Positions 11,046-24,100 of a DNA stretch of 60,000 nt are shown here, in pieces (positions within the stretch are counted from its first letter, which is position 1; each line of letters starts with the position of its first letter). Both the position numbers and the translations under genes were made by a program. The notes below the pieces were generated by a model, which saw only the letters and a list, made by a program, of their open reading frames with translations, was not told the origin of the DNA and did no database searches. Source of the stretch: Cristatella mucedo (taxonomy: Eukaryota > Bryozoa > Phylactolaemata > Cristatellidae); the NCBI GenBank assembly GCA_009760855.2, contig WPIO01000006.1, positions 3,336,501-3,396,500 of the forward strand. The letters run 5' to 3'.

Positions 11046-14000
11046 GTAGGGGTGACAACCACAAAGGTTCGTCTACCGCCACGTAAATGAGACGGCTCAA
11101 TAACCCAACCATTACTTTTTACTTAAATTCGCGCTGCAGATACCATCGGCAGCGTGGTTGTAAGCTAGAAATGCAGCTTGCGTCCAGCAACGGAGCGTCG
11201 GTCATGTCACCTCTGCACGTTGCACAGCAGCCGCCTCGAGCGGGCAAGTTACAGCAGTCGCAGGCTCCGTAGTGGATATAGCCGGCGCAGAACGACCGCT
11301 TCTTTCTTCACGTTCCCAAGCAGCGGCACGTTACAGAAGCAGCCACAAGTTCCGCGCTCTCACGCCGTCAGCAGATTCAAAAACTGTGTACTACTCGCAT
11401 AGTAAGTGTTTTTGATTTTTTTTTATTGACCTGAAAAGGCCCGTTTCGCGCGGTGCGCCTTCGGGAGCCTACACGCTCGGCGTACGTTCCCCGACGGACT
11501 GCCATTATTTTTTCAAAGAGGCCAACGCAATTTCCAGAGTCGCCAATGATGTAATTCTACTCAGGTCTAGCGAGGCTTGCCGACCCTTGCACGCCTAGCG
11601 CACTTCCGCTTCTGGCTCTTTAAATAGGGAGACGCATTTCTTCTCAGACCGGCGGGTCTAAAGAGACTTGCCGGACTTGCGGGTCTAACGAGGGCGGTCT
11701 GCCTAAGGCGCGGAGCTCTAGGCTCTCGCAAAGAGGGAAATTGCAATTGGTTTTTGTTGGAGAGCCTTCGCAAGTGACTCGGTCAGGGCACGCGTGGCTA
11801 TCGGCTGTTTGTTCTGAGAGATAATGCCGACGATACTTTTAGACAGGTTTCCAAAAGCCTACCAGGCATGTAACTTCGGGACTCGGCGCCCGGCTATCAA
11901 AATGAGGTGCACTCTCTTTTCAGACTGCGTGCGTTCAAAAGGCTTCCTGGTGTGAAGCTCCTTCGGTGCAGAGATTTTTTAGGCTTCCCTCAAAATGCGG
12001 TGCAGCAACTTTTAGAGAGGCTGCGGAGGCCATACTATTGCGACTCATTTGGCGCATTGGAGGGATCGGAGTCGGCGTCCTGAAAAAAAGGCTGCTCGGC
12101 AGAATGTTGAGAAACTACTGAGACAATTGGTCCAACGATTGAATATTTGTATAGGCCACCTTTCAAAAGACTATCATGTCTCTGCTTAAAGACCATTGGC
12201 GACAAAAGCCTTAGTTCTGTAGTTCCTAGACTATGGAACTTACTTCCACGATTCTTAGGCAAAGACAACTACTCACCTGCTGCCGACTATGGCACATCCT
12301 TTCCAGCCGTCCTGAGCTGCTACTTCCATGTTACTCACTACTTTAAGTGCTCTCCCGACTTTGTTATGCTACCCACTTTCTTTCTCTTGCGTGAGGTAAA
12401 GCCTGCTGGCTACCGAATGTGTACTGAAAGGTGCTGAGGCTTTGAGTTCGCTGTAAAAAAAATCTCGTGCGTAACACCCGCGTAGTATTGTGGCTTTTTG
12501 GAGTTACAGACGGAGGTAAGCAATCTAACCGTGTTCAAAAAGTTGGGGCACAAACCGCAATACGATGCAAAAGCAACAGTATTTTCGGGAAAGCACAGAT
12601 AAACGATGCCTAGCTATCAGTGGACCTTTAATGCGAATCTCGACGGTCTGTCGACAGAGTCAAGTCAGCAGTCAAGCCTGGAATGATGATCCACAGGCAT
12701 TCCTTTAAACGACTCTCCAAGTAAAATGTCTCACTCTTTCGGGGGGGGGCCAAAGGCTTCTATTACATTTTCTTCTAGCATGGGGCCGCCATGCGATCAA
12801 ACGAGCAGTAGTTGAAGGCCTTAGGCCCCGACCCAGCTCGGAACTCATGGTCCTCCTAGTAGCTACCATGATTCTAGCCAGGAGCAACTAGTCTTTAGAA
12901 GTTTAAAAAATACAATTATTGGATATGAAGTATTTTTGCACACGCTTCTTTAGGGCGACTCCTGGTGACAACGACAAATGACCTCAACCCAGGTATCTGT
13001 ATCCAAGAACTTCGGGCACTCTTTATTCTCGTGAGGTTGCCATGCTTCTAAATCCGTTTTCAAGTTAAGTTGCGTACATAGTATCACAAAATTATTGTGA
13101 CATTGACTTTTCACTTACTAGTGAAAGTTTGACAATTAATGCTGGTATACGAATATTTGTGTCATCGTTTGTGAATCCAAAATTCCGTGGCACTTCCGTG
13201 GCTATGCGGAACGTTTATTCATTTAGTTCATTTATTTCATTTATTCACTTAGCAGCAATGCGCCCAAAGTTGTCTGTTAACACAATACAGCCAGGACACT
13301 CTTTGTGCTCTCGCGAAGCTGGACTGGCATTTAGCTGCAAAATCTCCGAATTTTCGCTGATGACAAAATCTGGCCACCTTACGCAAGACCACGCCAGTAT
13401 TAACATAAAAACATTAAGCACGCGACTAGCTCCCTAATTGCTGATTGGCGATCCCCTACTGGAGAAAGCAGTCGATGGGGAGCTTGTTGGCAGCAGCTTC
13501 ACGACAGACCAAGTGAGAGTTGAGGGAGAGGCCTGGTCTGAGCCAGCATCCAGTTGCAAGAAGACGTCTGTTTCCTTGCTCAAAGAATACCGCCGACTTT
13601 CAGCCAACACGTTCTGTGGTACCGGTTTATCCATGTGATCTGCAACAGCCAGAAAATCTCTGTAGATGCTGCGTTCTTCGTCATAGCTTGGCTGGCAGAA
13701 TCGGTCATTATAGGGCGTTGACTATTTAATTTCGTGTTATTTTACAAATGCAATCTACCCAAGTCCCCCCTCCGGGCACGTTGCCGCCTGTGCAGCCTTC
13801 TCGATTGATGGACGAGCTGACTCACTAAAGCAGGCAAAACGTTTACCCCAATAATAACATTCTTTGATACAATTACACCACAAAAAGATCATACACGCAA
13901 GCCTATTATTTTGAGCGCTGCGTTGATCTCCTCAGCTTCGTCAGATATCCAGTTATAAAAGGAAGTTCAGAATGGACCTCAAAATTCACACCGGCAAAGC

Positions 14001-15964
14001 GCCTGAGGGGTGTCTCAACCCAGCAAATTCACGTGGGATTAGCGTTTGTACTGACGGGAAAGCCAATTACGAAGTTGCAATATAGGTGTAGGCTTTCAGT
14101 CATTTTTCTGTACCTTATCTGCCTAGCCTAATTAAACATGCCATGGAAGGTGCTTTCAAGAAATTTGATATCTTTAAGAATTATATTGTTATCCATCTTG
14201 CTCCTTTATTAACAATGCTCATCGTTAGAGCGCCGATGGGCACTCACACCATACAAAAAGTATGGAATATACATAGTCAGGACAGTAGGTTATCTGTCAC
14301 GCTGCTTACTTTAAGGCTGTTGATGAGTGATTTTCCCTCGCTCTCTCCCTCTCTCTTTGTATCTGCTCATATACAGTAAATGCCGTGGAATTCTGGGTTA
14401 TAAACCCGGATTGTGATTTCCCATAGGGCTATAAGGTTAAAGCATATTCTGTTCTTGAGCCAGACAAATAGATCGCAAAAAATTGATTGTTAATGGATAA
14501 TAAAAATTAGCAAAAACACCCACCAACATTTAAATTGTTTGGATTTAGGAGAAAATGCAATGGAACCTTGTTAGCACCTTAAAGGCCCAAATAATTACTA
14601 AATAAATTGGTATGAATTATCTCGCGCACCGATGCTTTTTGGAAACTTGTGACAGCTGATCCATTCCAAGACTTTATTTTGGCCGAATACTTGTAAAGCA
14701 CCTCATGCCCATCAGGTTCGTCCTGCAATCCAGAACAGGCTTTATAACCCGTTATTTTATGCCGACCACGTGTTCTTAACCCAGATTGTTCCTTACTCTA
14801 GGTATTTTTAATGCAAGACCCCGCTAAATATAAAATGTATAGATAGAGTGTGTGAGTGTGTGAGTGTGCATTGTGAATGTGCACGCGAATGGCACTTCGC
14901 TTCGAGAGTGTGTACTGGACAGTGTGCACTTGCTGCTATGGTTTTTCTGTTAATAGTTTTGCAATCAACCGAGAATAAAAGCATCTGCAATTTATTGCAC
15001 CACTTAAATACCCTTGAATAATAATAGTAAGTCGTTTATGCAGCGCAATAAAAGAATCAAGTTGATATCCAAGCGTTTTACAGCTCCCTGCATAAGAAAC
15101 AATAACCAAGGGTTAATGACAGGCAAGATCATACTTAGACAACCATGCAGAAGCACACAAGAAAATAGACGGGAAATACAAATTGGGACACAGCAAGCAC
15201 GACGTCGATGCAGCAAAAGAACTCATGAGCACCTCCTCGATTCGTCTGTCCAATCGTGCGGAATGGGCAACGAACAGTTAACCTAACGTTGTGTATCTGT
15301 AGGAAGTAGTGGGGTCTCGGAGTGGCACTTGCAATCGCAGTGAACTCTGCTGACTTATGCTATTTAGCACAGTTGCCGCGACTTCAAAATGCGTGGGGAC
15401 AGAGTGCGTCATCCATTGTGCGTGCAGCTGCTCAGACGAAGACGCTCTAGAACGTGCTTTCAACCTACTGCCGCTTATGCTTTTGGACATCATAGACGTC
15501 ATTTTGGACAACCATGACGCTCTCACTGCTTTCCACGTAAAGCACGAATGAAATGCAGCCGCAGCAGCAAGCACCACAAGACTATTTCCTCGCTTTCCTA
15601 ACAGAGCTGAGCTCTGAGCGCCCAAGGTTGTCTATTGCCTCCCAAGTTGAGGCTCGTGTTTTTTCTTCAAATTTTAGTTCGCCCACGCACATTCGAGTTG
15701 CCTGAATGTGCATTTACTATTTGCATTTACTATTTACGACTGATGAAGTGACTGACTGAGCTCCGGCTCATGGCCAAGCAAAACGTGACTGCTCATTTGT
15801 CGGAACCTAATTAGTGTCTGTTCTCCTCTTTCTCCTCTCCCACCCTCAGTCTCCCACCTGCTCTCGTTTCTTTTACTCTTTTACCCTCCCTCCCCCTCTC
15901 TTTTTCTTCCTCTCCGTCTCTCAATCCGTCCGGCTACCTCTGTCCATCTCCCTTTTTCTGTCGT
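11046..15964. other. Mostly unassigned sequence apart from the LINE-B fragment
   Basis: There are short ORFs on both strands with no motif. A GT-rich stretch lies near 14845-14880. No element other than the LINE-B fragment at 12145-12520 could be assigned. Confidence 0.5.
12145..12520 (+). mobile_element. LINE-B 3' fragment
   Basis: Homologous to the LINE-B copies at 4050-4400 and 35560-35910. It shares cttaaagaccattggcgac, ctgctgccgactatggcaca and the tail gcgtaacacccgcgtagta. Only the last few dozen RT codons and the 3' UTR remain. Confidence 0.75.
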
Positions 15965-16410
15965 CTCCCTCTCACTCCGTCTCCATCTCACTCCGCCTCC
16001 ATCTCACTCCGCCTCCATCTCACTCCGCCTCCATCTCACTCCGTCTCCCTCTCACTCCGTCTCTCTCTCACTCCGTCTCTCTCTCTCACTCCGTCTCTCT
16101 CTCTCTCTCTCTCTCACTCCGTCTCCATCTCACTCCGTCTCCATCTAATTCCGTCTCAAATTCATTCTCAGTTCGTCTTAAAAAACTAGCTGCTTAAACA
16201 GCCCATTTTTGTATAGCGACAGAAGAGCCTTGATGGCTATCACCGCCGCTTGCAGTGGCGATAATGGATCGCCCACCACAGGAATCAAACCCATGACCTC
16301 GGGACCGAGGTCATGAAAGCAACCACCTTACGTGCGCCATCACGGCTCTCTCCTCTTACTCCGTCTCCATCTCACTTCGCCTCCATCTCACTCCGGCTCT
16401 CTTTTTCCGC
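15965..16410. repeat. 16-bp minisatellite (CTCACTCCGTCTCCAT-type), split by SINE-1
   Basis: About ten imperfect 16-bp units with C/T variants (ctcactccgcctccat) run to about 16160, decaying into CTCT. Units resume after the SINE at about 16350-16410. Confidence 0.85.
16181..16348 (-). mobile_element. SINE-1 copy inside a minisatellite
   Basis: Plus strand: agctgcttaaacagcc, ttgtatagcgacagaagagc, then the head cctcgggaccgaggtcatga and cgtgcgccatcacggctc. The flanking CTCACTCCGTCTCCAT-type array lies on both sides. Confidence 0.8.
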
Positions 16411-16557
16411 CCGTCTCACTTTCTCTGTCCTTCTTCCTTTCTCACTCCTTCCCTCTCTCTCTCTCCCACCTCGTCTCTCTCTCGAGCCTTGCTACAGCGT
16501 CATGAGATAGCAGCTACCTGGAACTTGTTGAACTGGATTACAACAATCGTGCTTTCG

Positions 16558-16953
16558 TAGCTGAGTTCCAGGGTCAAAGGCTAATTCCCACTACGGCCCC
16601 CTACTATCTATGTCCGTTCTAGGTCGTTACGCCGGGCCCTCCGGGGCAACAGTGGTTCGCGGGTGATCGACCGGGTACACAACACTTTATATAATTCACA
16701 CACATGCGCTATACAAAAGGGGGAACTAAACAAGTCTACAGGGGAAGGTCCTACACATGGTAAACTACCGGGACGCGAGGTGACGCCGAAAGCACGAGCA
16801 AACGTGTTAGTTCTCAGTCGGCTTCCACAGTCACACCGTCGCCGGCCTCCGTCCCACCAGTACAAGCGTACGCCGTACTAGACCCGGATAGCTGAGTATT
16901 CTGGGATAGACGGAGCCGACGTCCACAACAGGCGAGAGCTTCCGCCGAAAGAG
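16558..16953 (-). mobile_element. LTR-like repeat copy 2, opposite orientation
   Basis: On the minus strand it shares the same ordered blocks as 10431-10818, including the TATA-like tatataaag (plus 16684-16692) and the terminal gaactcagctac. It lies just right of the SINE-containing minisatellite. The divergence looks substantial, so neither copy is recent. Confidence 0.6.
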
Positions 16954-19250
16954 GTCGAGCACGCTGTCCCAAAATCCGGTCCTCGGGCCTCTGGGAGCTG
17001 ACCCCGGTCTTGGCTATTCCGGGGCAAGGCGATGCCCAGCCTGACATGTCGAATGTCAGTAGGTTTGCCTACTTTGGGGTTCACTTTTTTTTTACTTATC
17101 CAGGGAGTCTTTGGAGCCACTACTAATAGCCAGCTGAGGAATGGTCATTAGAAGCAGCTGATCTGGAGCATTCTGCTCGTGCTAAACGGCTCCAGTTACT
17201 GGTAGCGGTAGCACGAAGCTGGTGGTCTCGAATTTCGAAAGCCACGGAAGGTGTTCACCTGTTGTGATGTTGCTCTGCTAGCCAGCTTGTAGCTCCGGTA
17301 GCTCGCTGGGTCTTATGGTCATATACTTTTAGTCTTCGGCCGCGAGCTCTTCGATCGCTGCTTGTGCACCTGCTACACCCATCACGAGGGTACCAATTGA
17401 TCAAATTGTTGCTAAACCACAGAGCAACTAACCTACCTGTTTACGACTCCGACTTCCAGTTTTATCAACTTGGATTCGAATGGGACAAAAATTGTTGGTT
17501 CGAAATTCAGCAACCTTCAGTTATTATGCACTAAAATCCTGGAACTCTAGACTGATATTACGACATCCTATTGAGTCAGTCAAATTATAGAGGACACTAT
17601 ACGTTACTCGCTTCTCAGTTTTTTTGTCCAGAGAATTTTAAAATACTTCTGACACGTGCAAATTTTTTAAATACTGTTGCAAACAATCAGTTTATTTGCT
17701 TTATATCAAGCATATGTAAAACAACCTAGCAGAATTGTATTTCTCAAAATGAAATATACAAATGTATTCATAATTTTTATTGTGATTTTAATGGTTTTTC
17801 ATGCGATGTCCATTGCCTCATATTTAACATCAATCAAAATATAAAGTCTGCTAAGACCACCACTGGCATGATGGTGTGATTGCTCGAAAATTCCATGTAA
17901 GCCGCTCTGTAAGCCGTTACATTACATGTAACTTATTTGCATACATTTTATATATGCTGGTAGAGTTCTTTCATTTATGAATGTGTGTCTTTTGTGTTTT
18001 TAGGAGCATGCTTCTTCTATCGGATGTGATACTATAAGGAATAAAGCTGAGGGTTTCACTACTGGTCACATGACTGCCATGGTCATGTAGGTAACAAGAC
18101 AATTCCCCTGTAAGCACAACGTTTTCAAGGGTACGGTATACTGTCCAACGAAGGGCATGCATACAGAAAGATTTAACTATAAACGACCTTCAACTTTGGC
18201 AAACATTTTCTTACCAAATCGCTGTTTTTAACTGTTAGACCGGTAGCATCCATTTTTATTTCGAATTTCCCATGTTCAAAATTTGTACATTCTGGAAAAC
18301 AGAACAATTTGTTGTACGAGGATGCAATGAGAGAACAGCTCTTAACTCCATAATATGCTCGACGCCGGGACCGGTAGGCGCCAGCAGCATTAAATTACTT
18401 AAAGAGAATTATTTCAAAAAATTACTTACACAATTTTTCCGACAACTGAATATTTGCTTAGGGTAACTTTCGAAACACAAATGTGTTAGAAATAGGATCG
18501 GAAGCTCTGATGACTTTCGCATAAAAGAAAAAGTGATTACGCAAACCACGTCAAACTGGATGTAAACCGGAAGCAATATATCTAATAATAACAAATTCGC
18601 TCTTCTCTGCATCATATGTGACTTATATCCCAACTTGTCGAACCTTGGTAGATCGACGTACATGCCTGAAGCTCGTTGCTGTGCACTCCTGTGACTTTTA
18701 TATAGCTTCATTTTCAGTATAGGTGTGTGCCTTGTAAAATCCATAACTCGGCCAACACTTCATGCATCAGAGTGAATTCAAGTGCGAGTTCAGCTCTGAC
18801 TGTTTTGTATGAATATAGAATAATTTCTGATCCGGTTGAATGCATTTTTCTGTACATGTCCATGATTTAGAAAAACAAAGCTCCAGGACATTTGTTGACG
18901 TATACAGCAAAATATATGAAGCGAATCCATTCTTAACATAACATGCCTTTTGAAAGGTACACTAGACAAGCATGTGATTGTCGGACAAATTTTTTAAAAT
19001 TCTCTTGACTTTATCTACTTAATTTATTCAATTTTGAAACAGTACATCTAAAAACAAAAAAATTACTTGACATAAAGTACGACCCCGTAACACTGCTTTA
19101 TAGAGTACAATTGAATATTGATTAACTGAAATGCCAACGGACCACTGAGCTTACGAGGGAATAACTTGCGTGTGCTTTGGCTCGCGCATGCAAATTTTAC
19201 GGTCTTAGAAAAGTTTGTAAGAGATTGCTTAATCACGCTGGCAGCCGCAG
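16954..19250. other. A/T-rich unassigned sequence
   Basis: From 17400 the sequence becomes A/T-rich with no ORF of interest. I see no repeat family or splice-bounded exon. Confidence 0.5.
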
Positions 19251-19622
19251 GTGTCCGCGGTTGAGGGGGCTCCGAGCAGAGTAGGGGTAGGAACTCGGCT
19301 CAGACGGTTGCCCGTTGGTCATTCTCGATCGGCTCGAAGTGCTCCTCGTGCGCATAGGAAAGGTTCACTTTACGCTATAGTTCTCACGCTCGAGCGGTGC
19401 GAAAATGGCGTGCTTGTCCTCTGCAGCAAAGATCTAAAGGGATTGCTCGAATACTTCGTGCCCGGCTTGCTCAAGAAATACGTGCTCGACACGATCGCCG
19501 GGTCCTTCGTGTGCTCCGCTCACTTCGCCCTCATTTCTCTTCCTCAGACCGAGCCGCCTCAGCCTCACAATGAGCGTCGGCCTTCGCGCGTCTCCTCTCG
19601 CTTCATAGGCTACCGTCCTTAA
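19251..19622 (+). other. GC-rich segment with an unrecognised 123-codon ORF
   Basis: The frame includes ERCENGVLVLCSKDLKGLLE and FVCSAHFALISLPQTEP. It is not low-complexity, but I see no family motif. The CpG content is higher than the surroundings. It could be a TE leader or a decayed exon. Confidence 0.25.
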
Positions 19623-20147
19623 AGAGGCGCTGCTCTTCTGCTCTACGCGTTCATACATCGGGCGTCCACGGGTATTCACGAAATTCCCGCCAGCTGCCGC
19701 TCTACCCACTTACTGGGTGTCCGTTGAAAAAGGGCCACCAGTGTTAACACATCGGTGGCTATATGCAGCCAGAGCTTTCTTCGTGCTCGTTCAGAGCTAG
19801 CTTCCATGAGAAGAGAATGCTTAATTGGAGCTCGGGTTACTTTTTAGACGAACTTGTTGAAAGACGTGTTCCGACGGCAAACCTTCTGTGCGAGGCTTCA
19901 GGGCCCCTCACAATGGCGAAGAGCATTTATGAGTGGCAAAAGAGCATTGCTATGTGGTCTGCAAAGAGGCCCCGGGTGTTGTGCATGGCCATTAAATTCG
20001 AGGTGTAGCCCTCTTAGCCAAAATCCCGGCCACAACCTTAGCTCTATCTGTTTTCGGCACTCGTTTTCGTGAGGCCATTTGCTGCAGAGCAGACACAGCT
20101 GAACACGTAAAAATTGTCAGAGTGCAGCTGAGTAGACGTGATATAGT

Positions 20148-20325
20148 GAGCCGTAATGGCACACTAGGTGAGGCGGCTGTGTTCACGACCTCGGGACCGA
20201 GGTCGTGGGTTCGATTCCTGCGGTGGGCGATTCTTTATCGCCACTGCAAGCGGTGGTGATAGCCGTTAAGGCTGTTCTTTAGCTATACAAAAATAGGCTG
20301 TTTAATCAGCTAGGATTTATTTATT
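20148..20325 (+). mobile_element. SINE-1 copy, well preserved
   Basis: The head gagccgtaatggcacactag carries a box A-like stretch. The palindrome cctcgggaccgagg resembles a long variable arm, and box B reads GGTTCGATTCC. The body (cgccactgcaagcggtggtg) and 3' end (aggctgtttaatcagctag) lead into a TTTA-rich tail. The tRNA part is of the Leu/Ser class judging by the variable arm; that is an inference. Confidence 0.85.
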
Positions 20326-21009
20326 ATTTACATATTTGTGTTACCCTTCCTGGACGGCTTTAATCCTTCCCAACGTACTTTTCTGAGCTCATCGAGCCCA
20401 GAAAATTTAGAGATGTGCTTAATTTAGTGCGTTTAGTCAATGTTGTGTGTAGCATGCACAGCTCTGTGGCTGGATTAATGAAATATCCTTTGTATTTATA
20501 TATATTCGTATGTTGTATATAGTCAATATTTCATTAACAATTTCAAATGCTTGTTATAGTCACCACTGCTGTTATTATTGCAAGCATATTCGAGAAGCAT
20601 ATCACCCAATTCCTACTGGTTGCTAATACTAGGCGCAGTGTGCCAATGGCTATTATCACGTGCAATTATTGCGAGACAATCGGATTACCTTGCGAGTACA
20701 GCATGCCTTCGTATACAGCTCCATAGTTGCCGGTACGTCTCCTCCCCTGATGTAGTACGAACCTGTGTACAGTCAACAAGAACAAGGCTAGAGCATTCGA
20801 ACGTTTCGCTGTTTTGCACTATTCAGCTATTCGTAGAAGCTTCAAGGCATCAGAAATAGTAAGAATATAAAAACCTGGCCAGACACTCAGGCACGAGTAC
20901 TGGTTTGGCCAAGCGGTTAGCGGTGCTCGCCTCGAACCAGCCAAGCGAGGTTCGTGACGCTGACAGGCGCTCACATAGCTCACAGGCCACAAGCTTGGGT
21001 TGTCTTAAG

Positions 21010-21165
21010 TCTTTACCCAGAACGTAAGGTGCTCGCTCTTTACGATCCAGGTCGTGGGTTCAAGTCTTGTGGGCGATCCTTCGTTGTCCATTGGAAGTGG
21101 AGGCAATAGCCATGAAGGATCATCAGCTGCCACATATATAAATGGCTGTTAAATCAGCTTACCGT
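21010..21165 (+). mobile_element. Diverged tRNA-SINE related to SINE-1
   Basis: It has aacgtaaggtgctcgc, aggtcgtgggttcaagtctt (box B-like) and a 3' end aatggctgttaaatcagctt. A similar head occurs at 10945-11045, suggesting a subfamily. Confidence 0.55.
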
Positions 21166-24100
21166 CCTTTTCTTGGAATGGGGACCAGTGGGTCCTAAAC
21201 TGCTCTTTCGACAATAAGGTGTTTATGGGTGCCCAAGCCGTCCGAAGTGCCCAATCACCTTCCTGCGATTTGTTGCCTCCGGAAAGGTTAAGGTAGGGCC
21301 CCACCCTCAGCTTAATGCTGGCTTACTTTGGCTTACTTTTTTTTACCACATTTACTTTACGAGCTTGTACTTAAATGACCATTAAGGTAGGAGGCACGCC
21401 TTAGGTAGGAGGCATGGTCTTAAATTGCATGGCGAGTGGAGACTGAAGGGGTTACAGCGGGGGGGGGGGGAGACCCACACCCAAGAGAGGACTAAAGAGC
21501 TCATAGCATTCGAGCTCACGACTCGAAACCAGCATAAGGCAGGGTCTCGGTGAGGACCAGAAACCTCACATGGTCACCATTACTTCCACACTACTCAGGC
21601 CATGTAGGCCCGATATTCAGTTGGGATAAGATTGAAAGCCATGACAGCCAAGCTCTCAGCCCTTTGTAGACAGGGCGATTTCCGCTGCTGTTTCCGATTC
21701 TGAGCAACAAGATTCCCCATGACATTTCCCTGATGACCGAGTAAACATGGAAATTCCAAAGTAGATAGGCAGTGCATAGTATTCACAGTTATATGTCTTG
21801 CTGCCTCTGCGACACCAGCTTGCCAGTGTGTGTGTCTACTGTCTACGCTGGAATCAAAAGGGCCCTCGGGGTCCATTGATGCACGTCTTGTCGATAAATG
21901 ATACAGAAGTTCAGCACTCGCGGCACGGAGAACCGAATTAACACAGTTGGCCATATCATTAGTGTAATATACAGTTTTCCGTGTTTTTGCAGAGCAAATG
22001 AGGCTATCCTCATGGTTGGATTGTTGGCGCAATGGACTAGAGACCTGGAAGTCTTGACGTGCCCCAAGCTCAAGTGCAAACACCATGCAAACATTAATTC
22101 GCGTGAAAAAACCAATGCGGCAAAAATCTTTGAGGGCTCCTTACCACTTAGAAAAAATCAGCTGACGATCCAGCCCGGTCTATAACGTTTTGTTTTTAAT
22201 CGGCATGGCTCCTCAGAAATGCCAGCAGCAAGCCGCCAAAGACTCAGAACAGTTAGCTGGTCAGCTAGCTGGCGTTCCTACACGCTGATTGCATGTCTAG
22301 GGATTCGTGCAGCTCTTGAAGAGACGGTGCGAGATTGCCAGCTATGCACGCAGGCGCCAGCATAAGTGCCTCCTCAAGAATTAATGTCAAGTTTGTAGGA
22401 CCTTTAAAATATTTTCGTGCCATAAGTGATTAAGTTGGACGCCGTGATAGCGTGCCTCGTCTTATTCCACTGGTCGACTGTGCATGTCAATCGGGCGACG
22501 AGCCTCGGGACGTTATCTGTGCACTCTGAAATTCGTAATGTGGCGTCGATCCAGGAGTGCAGTCGAATGCAGCACCGGATATGGGCTGGCACTTGTTATT
22601 TCGGTGTTTATATTGTTGGCACTATTTATTTCGTAAAAAGGCACCCACACGGAAGCTCAAATTTTGGATGCACCTAACCCCTCCCCCGCCTGCTTGCGAA
22701 TTGTTGCGAGCCGCCTCCTATGCAAAACCAACTCACAGTCGCGGTGCTCCGGTACAGGCCAGCTCTCCATCAGCCAGCTGAGCACTGTCTGAACTACCTT
22801 CGTGTAGGGTACCCGCAAGCGAAAGCGCGGGCGTTTCGTCGCATCCTCTTTTTCGGCAGAAAAATCATACACGCTACTGCTGCAAGCAAAAAAGCGATCG
22901 ATTTGCTCTGCTTCGTTTGTCATGCCTCAGCACTGGCATTCGTTGCCTTGGCCCTTCCTGCAGGTTCACGCAGAGCAGCTACGTTTACTCCCCCCCCCCC
23001 CCCCGGCCCCGCCCGCAGCACATGGAAGTGCTCACAACACCGCAGGGCACCGTGCTGCCCCAGCCCACCCATGTAGCGAACGTGTGGCCTTCACCTGAGC
23101 CCAGGCGAGGAGCAAGCTCTGCGTACTGCCTGCCTGTTGGCAGTGTGCATCGCTCAGTGGGATGAGAATACTGGCTCACTAGGCATGAGATTACGTGTCA
23201 GACTCTGGGGCATGCTGTTTCGTTCAGAATGTGTGTTGCATGCCGAGCAATAAGGACCATGACCACTGACCTAGTGTGATCTACTTGGGGTGTGTGCGGT
23301 CAGTCTGTGACGCGTCATAGCACTCGCAAGAGAACCCAATCTCTTTTTAGGCAATTTTCCCAAGCTGAAAAGGAAACTATGCGATTGGCTACTGAGAACA
23401 AGCTCGACTTTGAGTACGAATAGGACAGTACACGTGGATGGAGCCAAGGTTTCGAGGAGCATAAATAAATAAAATAAATCTTAGCTGATTAAACAGCCTC
23501 TTTTTGTATAGCGACAGAAGAGCCTTTACGGCTATCACCGCCGCTTGCAGTGGCGATACAGAATCGCCCACCGCAGGAATTGAACCCACGACCTCGGGAC
23601 CGAGGTCGTGAAAGCAACCGCCTTACCAAGTGTGCCATCACGGCATGAAGGTTTATAGCTACTTTTTGGTTGCCGTAAAATCCGGATATGAATTTGTGTC
23701 TGCCGGTTGCGAGTTTCGCGATTTTGGAGCATGTGAGCTGAATGTACTGTCTTTGTCGGATTTGAAGATCGTCAGAGGCCCAATCAAATGACCAGTCAGA
23801 AGAGCTGGTACTACGATGCGAGGCGTCTCTGGCGAGCATTCAGTAGCATGGAGCAAGAGAATTAAAAGAACTAAAATTCAGCGGCAGAACCTTGTCGCCG
23901 CTGCTGAAAGCCAAGGTTTCTGCTGTGAAAAATCTGAAATTAGAAATTCTGCTGTGCCGCTGCCAACGCTCCTGTTCCAGTTGAGTACAGCTAAGCAACC
24001 TGGCAAAAGCATGCTGGGATCTGGCTGCTTGAGCAACCTCGCAGTTGTAGGTGCTAGCACTGTCCACATGTTGATGCTGGTTGATGCTGGTGTCCTTTGA

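Noticed and set aside
15278-15625. 115-codon minus ORF and its opposite-strand partner
   Set aside because: Both strands are open with no motif; no splice sites or homology could be argued.
15814-16197. Ser/Leu-rich ORF
   Set aside because: Pure translation of the CTCACTCCGTCTCCAT-type minisatellite.
20148-20235. A functional tRNA gene
   Set aside because: Box B is present, but acceptor-stem pairing is poor and the unit is followed by a SINE body and an A/T tail repeated at other loci.
21595-22086. 163-codon minus ORF considered as an RNase H domain because of LLGHQGNVMGNLVAQ
   Set aside because: It resembles the WVPGHxGIxGNExAD motif only loosely. The catalytic Asp positions are absent and no RT lies nearby.
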